Assembly (NCBI RefSeq): GCF_008801605.1
Contig: NZ_VZPJ01000002.1
Coordinates: 525,829-589,828 of the forward strand
Length of the DNA: 64,000 nt
Origin: Pseudomonas brassicacearum subsp. brassicacearum
GTDB taxonomy: Bacteria; Pseudomonadota; Gammaproteobacteria; Pseudomonadales; Pseudomonadaceae
Direction of reading: 5' to 3'
The translations under genes were made by a program, and so were the position numbers. Shown one piece after another: positions 55,074 through 64,000 of the stretch. Under the pieces are notes generated by a model. That model saw only the letters and a list, made by a program, of their open reading frames with translations. It did no database searches and was not told the origin of the DNA. Numbering within the stretch: the stretch's first letter is position 1; each line of letters opens with the position of its first letter.

Positions 55074-57134
55074 ATGATCAAAGCAAAAACAGGCAAGCCA
55101 CTGGAAGCGTCGCGCAGTCGTTCGCAGATCATCGTGCTGTTCGTCGCGCTGATCGTCTTCATCATGCTGCTGTTCGCCAACTTCGCTTACCTCAACACCC
55201 AATCCACCTATGACAAACAGTACATCGGCCATGCCGGCGAGCTGCGGGTGCTGTCCCAGCGCATCGCCAAGAACGCCACCGAGGCCGCCGCCGGCAAGCC
55301 CGCGGCGTTCAAGCTGCTGAGCGATGCGCGCAATGACTTCGCCCAGCGCTGGGGCTCCCTGAAACAGGGCGACCCGGTCACCGGCCTGCCCCCTGCGCCG
55401 GCCACCCTGCGTCCGCAGATGCGCGCCGTGCAGCTGGATTGGGAGCGCCTGCTAAAGAACACCGATGCCATCCTCTCCAGCGAACAGACCGTGCTGTCGC
55501 TGCACCAGGTGGCGGCGACCCTGGCCGAAACCGTGCCGCAGTTGCAGGTCGAGTACGAAAAAGTCGTCGAGATCCTGCTGCAACGCGGCGCGCCGGCCGC
55601 CCAGGTGGCCATGGCCCAGCGCCAGTCGCTGCTGGCCGAGCGGATCCTCGGCGCGGTGAATACCGTGCTGGCGGGGGACGAAAACGCCAGCCAGGCCGCC
55701 GACACCTTCGGTCGCGACGCCGCGCGTTTTGGCCAGGTGCTCAATGGCATGTTGCAAGGTGACCCGGCCCTGAAGATATCCCAGGTCCAGGACCGCGATG
55801 CCCGGGCACGCCTGAGCGAAATCAGCGAGCTCTTCGAGTTCGTCTCCGGTTCGGTGGACGAAATCCTCGAGACCTCCCCGGAGCTGTTCAAGGTCCGCGA
55901 ATCGGCCGGCAACATCTTCAACCTGTCGCAGACCCTGCTCGACGAGGCTTCGCACCTGGCCACGGCCTTCGAAAACCTCGCCGGCGGGCGTTCCGTCAAT
56001 ACCATCGGCGGCTATGTGCTGGGTTTGCTGGCGCTGATGTCGATCATCCTGATTGGCCTGGTGATGGTCCGCGAAACCAACCGCCAGTTGCACGAAACCG
56101 CACAAAAGAACGAGCGCAACCAGAACGCGATCATGCGGTTGCTGGACGAAATCGAAGACCTGGCCGATGGCGACCTGACCGTCACTGCTTCGGTCACCGA
56201 GGACTTCACCGGCACCATCGCCGACTCCATCAATTACTCGGTGGACCAACTGCGCGACCTGGTGGCGACCATCAACCTCACCGCCGGCCAGGTCGCCGCT
56301 GCGGTGCAGGAAACCCAGGCCACGGCGATGCACCTGGCCCAGGCCTCCGAGCACCAGGCCCAGCAAATTTCCGAAGCTTCGACTTCAATTAATGAAATGG
56401 CCCAGTCCATCGACCAGGTATCGGCCAACGCCGCCGAGTCGTCGGCGGTGGCCGAGCGGTCGGTGGAGATTGCCAACAAGGGCAACGAGGTGGTGCACAA
56501 CACCATTCATGGCATGGACAACATTCGCGAGCAGATCCAGGACACCGCCAAGCGCATCAAGCGCCTGGGTGAGTCATCCCAGGAAATCGGCGACATTGTC
56601 AGCCTGATCGACGACATCGCCGACCAGACCAACATCCTGGCCCTCAACGCCGCCATCCAGGCGTCCATGGCCGGCGATGCCGGGCGCGGGTTCGCGGTGG
56701 TGGCCGATGAAGTACAGCGCCTGGCCGAGCGCTCTTCGGCGGCGACCCGGCAAATCGAGACCCTGGTGCGGGCGATCCAGGCCGATACCAACGAGGCGGT
56801 AATTTCCATGGAGCAGACCACCACCGAAGTGGTGCGCGGTGCGCGACTGGCCCAGGACGCCGGCGTTGCCCTGGAAGAAATCGAAGGCGTGTCCAAGACC
56901 CTGGCGGCGCTGATCCAGAGCATTTCCAATGCGGCGCAGCAACAGACCACCTCGGCGGGGCAGATTTCCTTGACCATGAACGTGATCCAGCAGATCACTT
57001 CGCAGACTTCATCCGGTTCCACCGCCACTGCCGAGAGCATTGGCAACCTGGCGAAAATGGCCAGCCAGCTGCGTCGTTCGGTGTCGGGGTTCACGTTGCC
57101 GGCGGCAGCGGCTGGCGATGAGGAAAAGGGGTGA
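55074..57134 (+). CDS. pilJ: methyl-accepting chemotaxis receptor PilJ
   Basis: A 686-residue receptor of the Pil-Chp system. Two membrane segments (residues 22-43, [19 protein letters not shown]; about 312-335, [19 protein letters not shown]) enclose a periplasmic domain with two PilJ-type four-helix modules. A HAMP segment ([15 protein letters not shown]) and a signalling domain follow, with the hairpin tip [36 protein letters not shown] sequence near residues 520-550. It detects pilin and surface contact in P. aeruginosa. No pilK methyltransferase gene follows, unlike P. aeruginosa. Confidence 0.96.
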   Translation: MIKAKTGKPLEASRSRSQIIVLFVALIVFIMLLFANFAYLNTQSTYDKQYIGHAGELRVLSQRIAKNATEAAAGKPAAFKLLSDARNDFAQRWGSLKQGDPVTGLPPAPATLRPQMRAVQLDWERLLKNTDAILSSEQTVLSLHQVAATLAETVPQLQVEYEKVVEILLQRGAPAAQVAMAQRQSLLAERILGAVNTVLAGDENASQAADTFGRDAARFGQVLNGMLQGDPALKISQVQDRDARARLSEISELFEFVSGSVDEILETSPELFKVRESAGNIFNLSQTLLDEASHLATAFENLAGGRSVNTIGGYVLGLLALMSIILIGLVMVRETNRQLHETAQKNERNQNAIMRLLDEIEDLADGDLTVTASVTEDFTGTIADSINYSVDQLRDLVATINLTAGQVAAAVQETQATAMHLAQASEHQAQQISEASTSINEMAQSIDQVSANAAESSAVAERSVEIANKGNEVVHNTIHGMDNIREQIQDTAKRIKRLGESSQEIGDIVSLIDDIADQTNILALNAAIQASMAGDAGRGFAVVADEVQRLAERSSAATRQIETLVRAIQADTNEAVISMEQTTTEVVRGARLAQDAGVALEEIEGVSKTLAALIQSISNAAQQQTTSAGQISLTMNVIQQITSQTSSGSTATAESIGNLAKMASQLRRSVSGFTLPAAAAGDEEKG

Positions 57135-57183
57135 CCAACCGGATCCATCCGTTGGAAAAGGCTTTTTGTGGCGAGGAGGTTTC

Positions 57184-57270
57184 TGTGGGAGCAAGGCTTG
57201 CCCGCGATGAAGATAACGCGGTTCTTCGGGAACCGAGGTGTTTGCATCGCGAGCAAGCTTTGCTCCCACA
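57184..57270. repeat. mixed-subtype REP doublet between pilJ and chpA
   Basis: Left arm TGTGGGAGCAAGGCTTGCCC (57184), right arm GCGAGCAAGCTTTGCTCCCA/CA (ending 57270); the two arms belong to different subtypes. It fills most of the 186-base gap that replaces pilK in this genome. Confidence 0.9.
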
Positions 57271-57320
57271 GGTAAATCCCTTCCCCGCGGGCGTGTTGTG
57301 TTCTCCTGATTGGAGTGGTT

Positions 57321-60300
57321 ATGGGTGATCGGCACGACTATGTGGCCCTGGAATGGGTCAAGGGCGAGATTGCCGAAACGCTGAAGCAGGCTCATCTGGC
57401 CCTCAACCGCCTGGTGGACGATCCGCAGGCGTCGGACGCCCTCGGGCAATGCCTGGCCTGCATTCACCAGGTCCACGGCGGCCTGCAGATGGTCGAATTC
57501 TACGGCGCGGCGCTGCTGGCCGAGGAGATGGAGCAACTGTGCGCCGCCCTGCAGGACAACCGCGTCACCCATCGCGACGAAGCCATCAGCCTGTTGAGCC
57601 AGGCCCTGGGGCAGTTGCCGATCTACCTGGACCGCGTACAAGGTGCCCGTCGCGATCTGCCGCTGGTGGTGCTGCCCTTGATCAACGACCTGCGCAGTGC
57701 CCGGGGCGAAAGCCTGTTGTCGGAAACCAGTCTGTTCAGCCCCGAGTTGCCCGATATTGCGCCGCTCAGCGACGAGGCCTTGCAGCGCCTCGAACCCGCT
57801 GACCTGCCAAACACCTTGCGCAAATTGCGCCAGACCCTGCAAATGGCCCTGGTGGGCCTGCTGCGCGAACAGGACGACGCAACCCACCTCGGTTACCTGG
57901 CCAAGGTCTTCCATCGCCTGGAAACCTTGTGTACTGGGGCGCCGCTCAATGCGTTATGGCAGGTGGCCTCGGCGCTGGTCGAAGGCATGCGTGACGGACG
58001 TATCGCCAACAGCCCGGCGCTGCGCAGCCTGTTCAAGGAAGCCGACAAGGAACTCAAGCGCCTGCTGGACCAAGGCATGCCAGGCATCAATCAGCCGGCA
58101 CCGCCCCACCTGCTCAAGAGTTTGTTGTTCTATATTGCCAAGGCCGAACATCCCAGCGGGCAGATGCAGATCATGAAAGAACGCTACTCACTGGACGACG
58201 CGCTGCCCGACAGCGCCATGGTCGACGAAGAACGCGCGCGCCTGGCCGGGCCCGACCGCGATGCCATGCGCTCGGTGCTTGCCGCGCTGTGCGAGGAACT
58301 GGTGCGGGTCAAGGAGCGCCTGGACCTGTTCGTGCGCAGCGATCGCCAGCACGCCTCGGAGCTGGACAGCCTGTTGGCGCCGCTGCGGCAGATCGCCGAC
58401 ACCCTGGCGGTGCTCGGTTTTGGCCAGCCACGCAAGGTCATCATCGATCAACTGGCCGTGGTCCTGAGCCTCGCCCAGGGCCAGCGCAAGCCGGATGACG
58501 CGACCCTCATGGACGTCGCCGGGGCCTTGCTCTACGTCGAGGCGACGCTGGCCGGCATGGTCGGCACCGTCGAGCCCGAGAGCCGCGAAGACACCCACCT
58601 GCCCACCACCGACCTGACCCAGATCCACCAGATCGTCATCAAGGAAGCCCACACCTGCCTGCAACAGGCCAAGGACATGATCGTCGACTACATCGACGCG
58701 GACTGGAACCGCGAGCAACTGCAGCCCTTGCCGGCGTTGCTGACCCAGGTGCGTGGCGCGCTGGCGATGATTCCCCTGAGTCGTGCCGCCAGCCTGGTGG
58801 AGGCTTGCAACGGTTTCATCCGCGAGCATCTGCTGCTGGATCAGGCCCAGCCGGGCTGGGAAGAACTCGACCACCTGGCTGACGTGATCACCGGTCTCGA
58901 ATACTACCTGGAGCGCTTGAGCGAGGACCCGGAAACCCCCGGCGAGCCGTTGCTCGACGGGGTCGAGCGGAGCTTGGCTGCGCTCGGTTATTTTCCTGAC
59001 GAAGCGCGAGTGCCGGTGCTCGACGATGTATTGAGCCCCAACGAAGCCCAGGTCATGCAGGACTTGCAGGAATGGGACGACCCGCAGACGGTGCAATCCT
59101 TGGCCGAGGTGCTGGCCAGCCCGATCTCGGCGGTCAATCCGCCAGCCAAGAGCACCCCGGGCAGCCTGTTGCCGCCACCGTTGGATGAAAGTCCGGTGGA
59201 CGATGAGTTGCGCGAGGTCTTCCTCGAGGAAACCGGCGAGGTGCTGGACGTCCTGCGTGAATACCTGCCGCGCTGGAGTGCGCATCCCGACGACCACGGC
59301 GCCCTGAGCGAACTGCGCCGGGCCTTCCACACCCTCAAGGGCAGTGGCCGGATGGTCCGGGCGCTGGTGCTGGGTGAACTGGCCTGGGCCGTGGAAAACC
59401 TGCTCAACCGGGTCCTGGAGCGCAGCGTCGAGCCGCAGGCCTCGGTCCGCCAGTTGATTGAAGACACGGTGCAGTTGTTGCCGGCCCTGGTGGCCGAATT
59501 CGCCGCCAATCACCAGCGCCAGCGCGACGACGTCGACCGCTTGGCCGCCCGCGCGCATGTCCTGGCCAAGGGCGGCGATGAGAAGGATGAAGACGAGCAG
59601 GACGTGGCCGCCCTCGATCCGCTGCTGTTGAAGATCTTCGACAGCGAAGCCCAGGGCCACCTCGCCAGCCTCAATCGCTTTCTCGATCAGTCGGCCGACC
59701 ACCTGCCCCTGCAGGCCAGTGATGAGTTGCAGCGGGCCTTGCATACGCTCAAGGGCAGCGCGTCGATGGCCGGCGTGCTGCCGATCGCCGAGCTGGCCGG
59801 GGCGATGGATGAGCTGGCCCGGGAATACCGGGCGCATCTGATTGCCCTCGATCTGGATGAGGTCGAATTGCTGCTGGAAGCCGAAGGGCTGCTGCGCCGG
59901 GGCCTGCGCCAGTTGCACAGCGAGCCGCTGGCAGCGATCCCTGGCGCCGAGGATCTGATCCAGCGCGCCCAGGCCCTGCTGGCCGAGCGTCTGCACGCCG
60001 CCAACAGCGCGCCGGACAAAGCGCTGCGGACCAAGCGCGACCCACAACTGATCAACAACTTCCTAGCCCAGGGCATGGACATCCTGCTGGACGCCGAAAG
60101 CCTCTTGCAGCGCTGGCAGCAGCACCCCGGCGAAGGCCAGGAACTGAGTGCGCTGCTCGATGAGCTGACCACCCTCGGCGAAGGCGCGCACCTGGCCGAC
60201 TTGCACCCGGTGGACGAACTCTGCGAAGCCTTGCTCGACCTCTACGGTGCGGTAGAGGAAAGCAGCCTGGCGGTCAGCGATGAATTTTTCCAGGAAGCCC

Positions 60301-63254
60301 AGCGCGCCCATGAAGCGCTGATCGATATGCTCGATGAGCTGGCGGCCGGGCAGCATGTGCATCCGCAGCCCGAGCGGGTACAGGCCCTGCGTCGCTTGCT
60401 TCAGGAGAGCCTTGATCCATCGGCCACCGGCCTGATCCGCAGCGACGGCAGCCGCACCCTGAGCATCCGCGAACTGGGCCACGCGACGGCGGAAATGGAG
60501 CGTGACGCGCCCGTCGATACCTCGATGGAAGATGACCTCGCGGCGATTTTCCTCGAAGAAGCCCAAGACATCCTCGAAAGCGCCGCCCAGGCCTTGCAAC
60601 GCTGGTTGGCCGATCCGGATAACGGCGCACCGCTGTCCTCGCTGCAACGTGACTTGCACACCCTCAAGGGCGGTGCGCGAATGGCCGACATCCGGCCGGT
60701 GAGCGACCTGGCCCAGGAGTTGGAAAACCTTTACGAAGGGCTGGTGGACCGCCGCTACAGCTACAGCGAGGAACTGGCGCAACTGCTTGCCAGCAGCCAC
60801 GAACGCCTCGACCTGTTGCTCGGGCAGTTGCAACAGGGCCAGCCGTTGGGCGATCCCGTTGCGCTGATCGACGCCATTCGACGGTTCCGCCAGGACAAGC
60901 CGAACGCCATCGAGACGAGCGCAGCGGCCCAGGCCGACGGCGCCGGCCATGATCCCGAGTTGCTGGAAATCTTCCTTGAAGAAGGCTTCGACATCCTCGA
61001 CAGCTCGGGCGCGGCGCTGCTGCGCTGGCAGGAAGAACCGTCGAATCGCCAGGCCGTGGAAACCTTGCTGCGGGATTTGCACACCCTCAAGGGCGGTGCG
61101 CGCATGGTGGAAATCGGACCCATCGGCGACCTGGCCCACGAGTTGGAAAATCTCTACGAAGGCCTGTCGGCAGGCCTGCTTCAGCCGAGCCCGGCGCTGT
61201 TCACTTTGTTGCAAAGCAGTCATGACCGATTGGCGCAGATGCTCGATGCAGTACGCGCCGGCCACCCGTGCCCGTTGGCGGACCGACTGATCGCGCAGAT
61301 CCAGGCGGTGAATCATCCCCAGGAGAATGCTGCACCGCAGGCTGTCTCGGCGCCGGAGCCGGTGCCCACTCCCATCGTCAGCCCGCCTGCGGCGCCTGCA
61401 AGACCGGACCCCAGCGCAGCGGGCGACGGTGCGGACATGGTCAAGGTATCCGCCGAACTGCTCGACGACCTGGTGAACCTGGCGGGCGAAACGTCGATCT
61501 TCCGTGGGCGTATCGAACAGCAGGTCAACGACGGGCGCGTGGCCCTGGGCGAAATGGAAACCACCATCGAGCGCATGCGCGATCAGTTGCGGCGCCTGGA
61601 TACCGAAACCCAGGGGCGGATTCTCAGCCGGCAACAGGTGGAGGCCGAGCGCCTGGGCTATGAAGAGTTCGACCCGCTGGAGATGGACCGCCACTCCCAG
61701 TTGCAGCAGTTGTCCCGGGCACTGTTCGAGTCCGCCTCGGACTTGCTTGAGCTCAAGGAAACCCTCGACCGCAGCAATCACGATGCCGAGGTCCTGCTGC
61801 AACAGCAGGGGCGTATCAACACCGAGCTCCAGGAAGGCCTGATGCGTACGCGCATGGTGCCGTTCGAGCGCATGCTGCCACGGCTCAAGCGCATCGTCCG
61901 GCAAGTGGCGCAGGAGCTGGGCAAGGACGTGGAATTCCTGGTCGGCAACGCCGACGGCGAGATGGACCGTAACGTGCTGGAGCGCATGGCTGCACCTCTT
62001 GAACATATGCTGCGCAACGCCGTCGACCACGGCCTGGAGCCGGCTGACGTGCGCATCGCCGCCGGCAAGCCGGCCCGAGGACGTATCAGCCTCGATCTGT
62101 CCCGGGAAGGCGGCGACATCATTTTCGACATCCGCGACGACGGTGCCGGGGTGCCGCTGGAGGCTGTGCGGAACAAGGCGATCAAACGTGGCTTGCTGGC
62201 GCCGGACAGCGACATCAGCGAGCGCGACGTGCTGCAGTTCATCTTGCAACCAGGGTTTTCCACGGCCGAGAAAATCACCCAGATATCCGGGCGCGGCGTC
62301 GGCATGGACGTGGTCCACGAAGAGGTTCGGCAACTGGGCGGCAGCATGGTCATCGATTCCACGCCGGGGCAGGGCGTGAATTTCCGCATTCGCCTGCCGT
62401 TTACCGTGGCGGTGAACCGGGCGTTGATGGTGCACTGTCACGAAGACCAATACGCGATCCCGCTGAACACCATCGAGAGCATTGTCCGGGTGTTGCCCGC
62501 CGAACTGGACGGCTATTACCAGCTCGACCCGCCGACCTACACCTATGCCGGGCAGCGTTACGAGTTGTGCTACCTCGGAGAGCTATTGAAAACCGGCGCC
62601 CGGCCGAAACTGCTGGGCCAGAGCCAGCCCTTGCCGGTGCTGCTGGTGCAGTGCAACGAGCGGCACGTCGCCGTGCAGGTGGACGCTACCGCCGGGACCC
62701 GGGAGATCGTGGTCAAGAGCCTCGGCCCGCAGTTCTCGGCGGTACAGGGCCTGTCCGGGGCGACGATCCTGGGGGACGGCCGGGTGGTGTTGATTCTCGA
62801 CCTGCTCGCGCCGATCCGCGCCTTGCCCCACCAGGTCCCGCGCCGCCAAGTGCCGGTAGAAGGCGAGGGCGAATCGCAACGGCCGCTGCTGGTGCTGGTG
62901 GTGGACGACTCGGTGACCGTGCGCAAGGTCACCAGTCGCCTGCTGGAACGCCACGGCATGCACGTCCTGACCGCCAAGGATGGCGTGGATGCCATGGCGC
63001 TGCTGGCCGAGCATGCCCCGGACCTGATGCTGCTGGACATCGAGATGCCGCGCATGGACGGCTTCGAAGTGGCCACGCAAGTGCGCAACGACCCGCGCCT
63101 GGCGCATTTGCCGATCATCATGATCACCTCCCGCACCGGCCAGAAACACCGCGACCGCGCCATGGCCATCGGCGTCAACGACTACCTGGGCAAGCCGTAC
63201 CAGGAATCGGTGCTGCTCGACAGCATCGCGTACTGGAGCAAAACACATGCATGA
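57321..63254 (+). CDS. chpA: ChpA, multi-Hpt hybrid CheA-type kinase
   Basis: A 1977-residue hybrid kinase of the Pil-Chp system. Phosphotransfer-like modules: H49 (IHQVHGG), a weak one at H198, T475 in [11 protein letters not shown], four canonical HTLKG sites at H670, H808, H1113 and H1254, and a degenerate one at T950 ([10 protein letters not shown]) where Thr replaces His. A Pro-rich linker (about 1335-1370) leads to a CheA dimerisation region ([13 protein letters not shown]), an HATPase core ([27 protein letters not shown]), a CheW domain and a C-terminal receiver with D1906 and K1958. P. aeruginosa ChpA is about 2470 residues; this copy is about 500 shorter. Its stop overlaps chpC by 8 bases. 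Confidence 0.97.
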   Translation: MGDRHDYVALEWVKGEIAETLKQAHLALNRLVDDPQASDALGQCLACIHQVHGGLQMVEFYGAALLAEEMEQLCAALQDNRVTHRDEAISLLSQALGQLPIYLDRVQGARRDLPLVVLPLINDLRSARGESLLSETSLFSPELPDIAPLSDEALQRLEPADLPNTLRKLRQTLQMALVGLLREQDDATHLGYLAKVFHRLETLCTGAPLNALWQVASALVEGMRDGRIANSPALRSLFKEADKELKRLLDQGMPGINQPAPPHLLKSLLFYIAKAEHPSGQMQIMKERYSLDDALPDSAMVDEERARLAGPDRDAMRSVLAALCEELVRVKERLDLFVRSDRQHASELDSLLAPLRQIADTLAVLGFGQPRKVIIDQLAVVLSLAQGQRKPDDATLMDVAGALLYVEATLAGMVGTVEPESREDTHLPTTDLTQIHQIVIKEAHTCLQQAKDMIVDYIDADWNREQLQPLPALLTQVRGALAMIPLSRAASLVEACNGFIREHLLLDQAQPGWEELDHLADVITGLEYYLERLSEDPETPGEPLLDGVERSLAALGYFPDEARVPVLDDVLSPNEAQVMQDLQEWDDPQTVQSLAEVLASPISAVNPPAKSTPGSLLPPPLDESPVDDELREVFLEETGEVLDVLREYLPRWSAHPDDHGALSELRRAFHTLKGSGRMVRALVLGELAWAVENLLNRVLERSVEPQASVRQLIEDTVQLLPALVAEFAANHQRQRDDVDRLAARAHVLAKGGDEKDEDEQDVAALDPLLLKIFDSEAQGHLASLNRFLDQSADHLPLQASDELQRALHTLKGSASMAGVLPIAELAGAMDELAREYRAHLIALDLDEVELLLEAEGLLRRGLRQLHSEPLAAIPGAEDLIQRAQALLAERLHAANSAPDKALRTKRDPQLINNFLAQGMDILLDAESLLQRWQQHPGEGQELSALLDELTTLGEGAHLADLHPVDELCEALLDLYGAVEESSLAVSDEFFQEAQRAHEALIDMLDELAAGQHVHPQPERVQALRRLLQESLDPSATGLIRSDGSRTLSIRELGHATAEMERDAPVDTSMEDDLAAIFLEEAQDILESAAQALQRWLADPDNGAPLSSLQRDLHTLKGGARMADIRPVSDLAQELENLYEGLVDRRYSYSEELAQLLASSHERLDLLLGQLQQGQPLGDPVALIDAIRRFRQDKPNAIETSAAAQADGAGHDPELLEIFLEEGFDILDSSGAALLRWQEEPSNRQAVETLLRDLHTLKGGARMVEIGPIGDLAHELENLYEGLSAGLLQPSPALFTLLQSSHDRLAQMLDAVRAGHPCPLADRLIAQIQAVNHPQENAAPQAVSAPEPVPTPIVSPPAAPARPDPSAAGDGADMVKVSAELLDDLVNLAGETSIFRGRIEQQVNDGRVALGEMETTIERMRDQLRRLDTETQGRILSRQQVEAERLGYEEFDPLEMDRHSQLQQLSRALFESASDLLELKETLDRSNHDAEVLLQQQGRINTELQEGLMRTRMVPFERMLPRLKRIVRQVAQELGKDVEFLVGNADGEMDRNVLERMAAPLEHMLRNAVDHGLEPADVRIAAGKPARGRISLDLSREGGDIIFDIRDDGAGVPLEAVRNKAIKRGLLAPDSDISERDVLQFILQPGFSTAEKITQISGRGVGMDVVHEEVRQLGGSMVIDSTPGQGVNFRIRLPFTVAVNRALMVHCHEDQYAIPLNTIESIVRVLPAELDGYYQLDPPTYTYAGQRYELCYLGELLKTGARPKLLGQSQPLPVLLVQCNERHVAVQVDATAGTREIVVKSLGPQFSAVQGLSGATILGDGRVVLILDLLAPIRALPHQVPRRQVPVEGEGESQRPLLVLVVDDSVTVRKVTSRLLERHGMHVLTAKDGVDAMALLAEHAPDLMLLDIEMPRMDGFEVATQVRNDPRLAHLPIIMITSRTGQKHRDRAMAIGVNDYLGKPYQESVLLDSIAYWSKTHA

Positions 63255-63729
63255 CCTGCATCTTCACTCGCGCACCAGCCCACTCACCGGCCTGTTGTTG
63301 CCATTGGCTGACCGGCACCTGGTGTTGCCCAACGTGGCCGTGGCCGAACTGATCGACTACCAGAGCAGCGTATTCGATATGGACACCCCGCCGTGGTTCC
63401 TGGGCTGGGTGAGCTGGCGTGAACGGCAAATCCCGTTGCTGAGCTTCGAGTCGGCCTGCGGCCAGAAGACCGTGATTGGCGAGCGAGTGCGCATCGTCGT
63501 GCTCAACGCCCTCGGCGGACGGCCGGAGCTGCGTTTCATAGCGCTGCTGGTGCAAGGCATCCCACGCTCCTACAAGCTCGACAGCCAGTTGAGCTACGTC
63601 GACGTGCCGCTGTGCGGGTTGGAACAGGCGGCGGTGCAAGTGGGCGAGCACGTGGCGAAGGTGCCGGATTTGTTGGCACTGGAGGAGTTGGTGATGGCTG
63701 CGGGCCTGATTCAGCCCCACAAACCCTGA
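63247..63729 (+). CDS. chpC: CheW-like adaptor ChpC
   Basis: A 160-residue CheW-type protein with LLLPLADRHLVLPNVAVAELI, WFLGWVSWRERQIPLLSFES and the VPLCGLEQAAVQVG strand region. It probably couples a second receptor or surface signal to ChpA; in P. aeruginosa it has a small role in twitching. It starts within the end of chpA (8-base overlap). The chpB methylesterase that lies between chpA and chpC in P. aeruginosa is absent. No chpD or chpE follows within the window. Confidence 0.93.
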   Translation: MHDLHLHSRTSPLTGLLLPLADRHLVLPNVAVAELIDYQSSVFDMDTPPWFLGWVSWRERQIPLLSFESACGQKTVIGERVRIVVLNALGGRPELRFIALLVQGIPRSYKLDSQLSYVDVPLCGLEQAAVQVGEHVAKVPDLLALEELVMAAGLIQPHKP

Positions 63730-63747
63730 GGCATACGAATTCCCAAT

Positions 63748-63776
63748 GTGGGAGCGAGCTTTCTCGCGATGGCGGC
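63748..63776. repeat. single REP sequence
   Basis: A lone TGTGGGAGCGAGCTTTCTCG with GCGATGGCGG following; no inverted partner within 100 bases. It carries a GCTTTC change at the arm centre. It lies 18 bases after the chpC stop. Confidence 0.85.
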
Positions 63777-63804
63777 CTGACAGCTGGCCAAAATTTTGTT
63801 GATC

Positions 63805-64000
63805 GGGTACATATCCATTGCTGCGGTAACGGCTGCTTAGGGTTCCGCCCTTACGGCGGGTCACTTTTTTCAGACGCCAAAAAAGTAACCAAAAAGGCTT
63901 TGCCCCACCACTCGGTGCCTCGCCTAGGCTCGGCATGCCCGAACGAAGGCATTGCTCCGTGGGCCCGCCGCGAAGGGCCATCCATGGCCCAGCGCGGCTA
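63805..64000. repeat. dispersed Pseudomonas intergenic repeat, cut by the window edge
   Basis: The stretch from about GGGTACATATCCATTGCTGC to the window end, including TCACTTTTTTCAGACGCCAA, AAAAGTAACCAAAAAGGC and GGGCCCGCCGCGAAGGG, matches from memory a long repeat family found between genes of many pseudomonads. It contains small inverted repeats but no supported gene; open frames here are by-products of the repeat. The right end is not reached. Confidence 0.65.

Noticed and set aside
57135..57320. Remnant of pilK between pilJ and chpA
   Set aside because: The 186-base gap is mostly a REP doublet; no methyltransferase motif is seen in any frame.
58188..62450. Two long minus-strand open frames opposite chpA (619 and 795 codons)
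   Set aside because: They lie wholly inside chpA, have no recognisable domain and no ribosome site, and arise from GC-rich third positions of the real gene.
63175..63981. 268-codon minus-strand frame running from the edge repeat into chpC
   Set aside because: It joins repeat sequence to the antisense of chpC and chpA, so it is a by-product and not a gene.

Overview
The window is a high-GC, densely packed stretch of chromosomal core genome from a fluorescent Pseudomonas (P. fluorescens group in the broad sense). This is judged from the protein sequences, from gene order that follows P. aeruginosa PAO1 from folA (PA0350) to the pilGHIJ-chp cluster (PA0408-PA0415), and from many Pseudomonas REP sequences. 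Family and synteny statements come from memory; no search was run.

Layout. 1-8000: an orphan HrpS-like sigma-54 activator at the left edge, a thioredoxin-like protein, a lipase-like hydrolase, a DUF2059 exported protein, a 2OG-Fe(II) oxygenase with a DUF523 protein, and a membrane GTPase pair (DUF3482/DUF2868). 8000-19500: folA, the cystine carrier tcyP, phosphorylcholine phosphatase pchP, ilvD, a frameshifted small membrane gene, rlmI, a PfpI-like protein, an HDOD protein, mutM, a 2[4Fe-4S] ferredoxin and coaD. 19500-25000: a GMC oxidoreductase, a Tat-exported partner and a coniferyl-aldehyde-dehydrogenase-like enzyme, facing a TetR regulator across a perfect inverted-repeat operator, then a two-domain rhodanese. 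25000-37300: yheT-like hydrolase, rsmD and two M16 peptidase-like genes facing ftsY-ftsE-ftsX-rpoH, then mtgA, DUF423, thiS-thiG-trmB. 37400-44600: metX-metW-DUF4426-rdgB-hemW-DUF3392 and yggS-proC-yggT-yggU. 44600-53300: pilT (without pilU), an NlpC/P60 hydrolase, a TM2 protein, and gshB-tonB-algH-ruvX-pyrR-pyrB-pyrC'. 53400-63730: the Pil-Chp chemosensory cluster pilG-pilH-pilI-pilJ-chpA-chpC. The right edge is a dispersed Pseudomonas repeat.

How the genes work together. The Pil-Chp cluster, pilT and the TonB3-like protein belong to type IV pilus extension, retraction and surface sensing. The cluster has no pilK methyltransferase and no chpB methylesterase, so adaptation must be absent or supplied elsewhere. 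The pyrB/pyrC' pair makes the Pseudomonas aspartate transcarbamoylase, whose PyrC' subunit lacks metal ligands. FtsY, FtsE, FtsX and RpoH link membrane targeting, division and the heat-shock response. MetX and MetW feed methionine synthesis.

No phage, insertion sequence, CRISPR array, tRNA, rRNA or defence island was seen. The unusual material is between genes: fourteen REP doublets in two orientations plus one lone REP, three with composite ends (one perfectly symmetric and concentric), a nested palindrome from another repeat family, and a 162-bp quasi-palindrome after mutM. The best novelty candidates are these concentric palindromes, the reduced Chp system, the operator-controlled alcohol/aldehyde oxidation cluster and the membrane GTPase pair.
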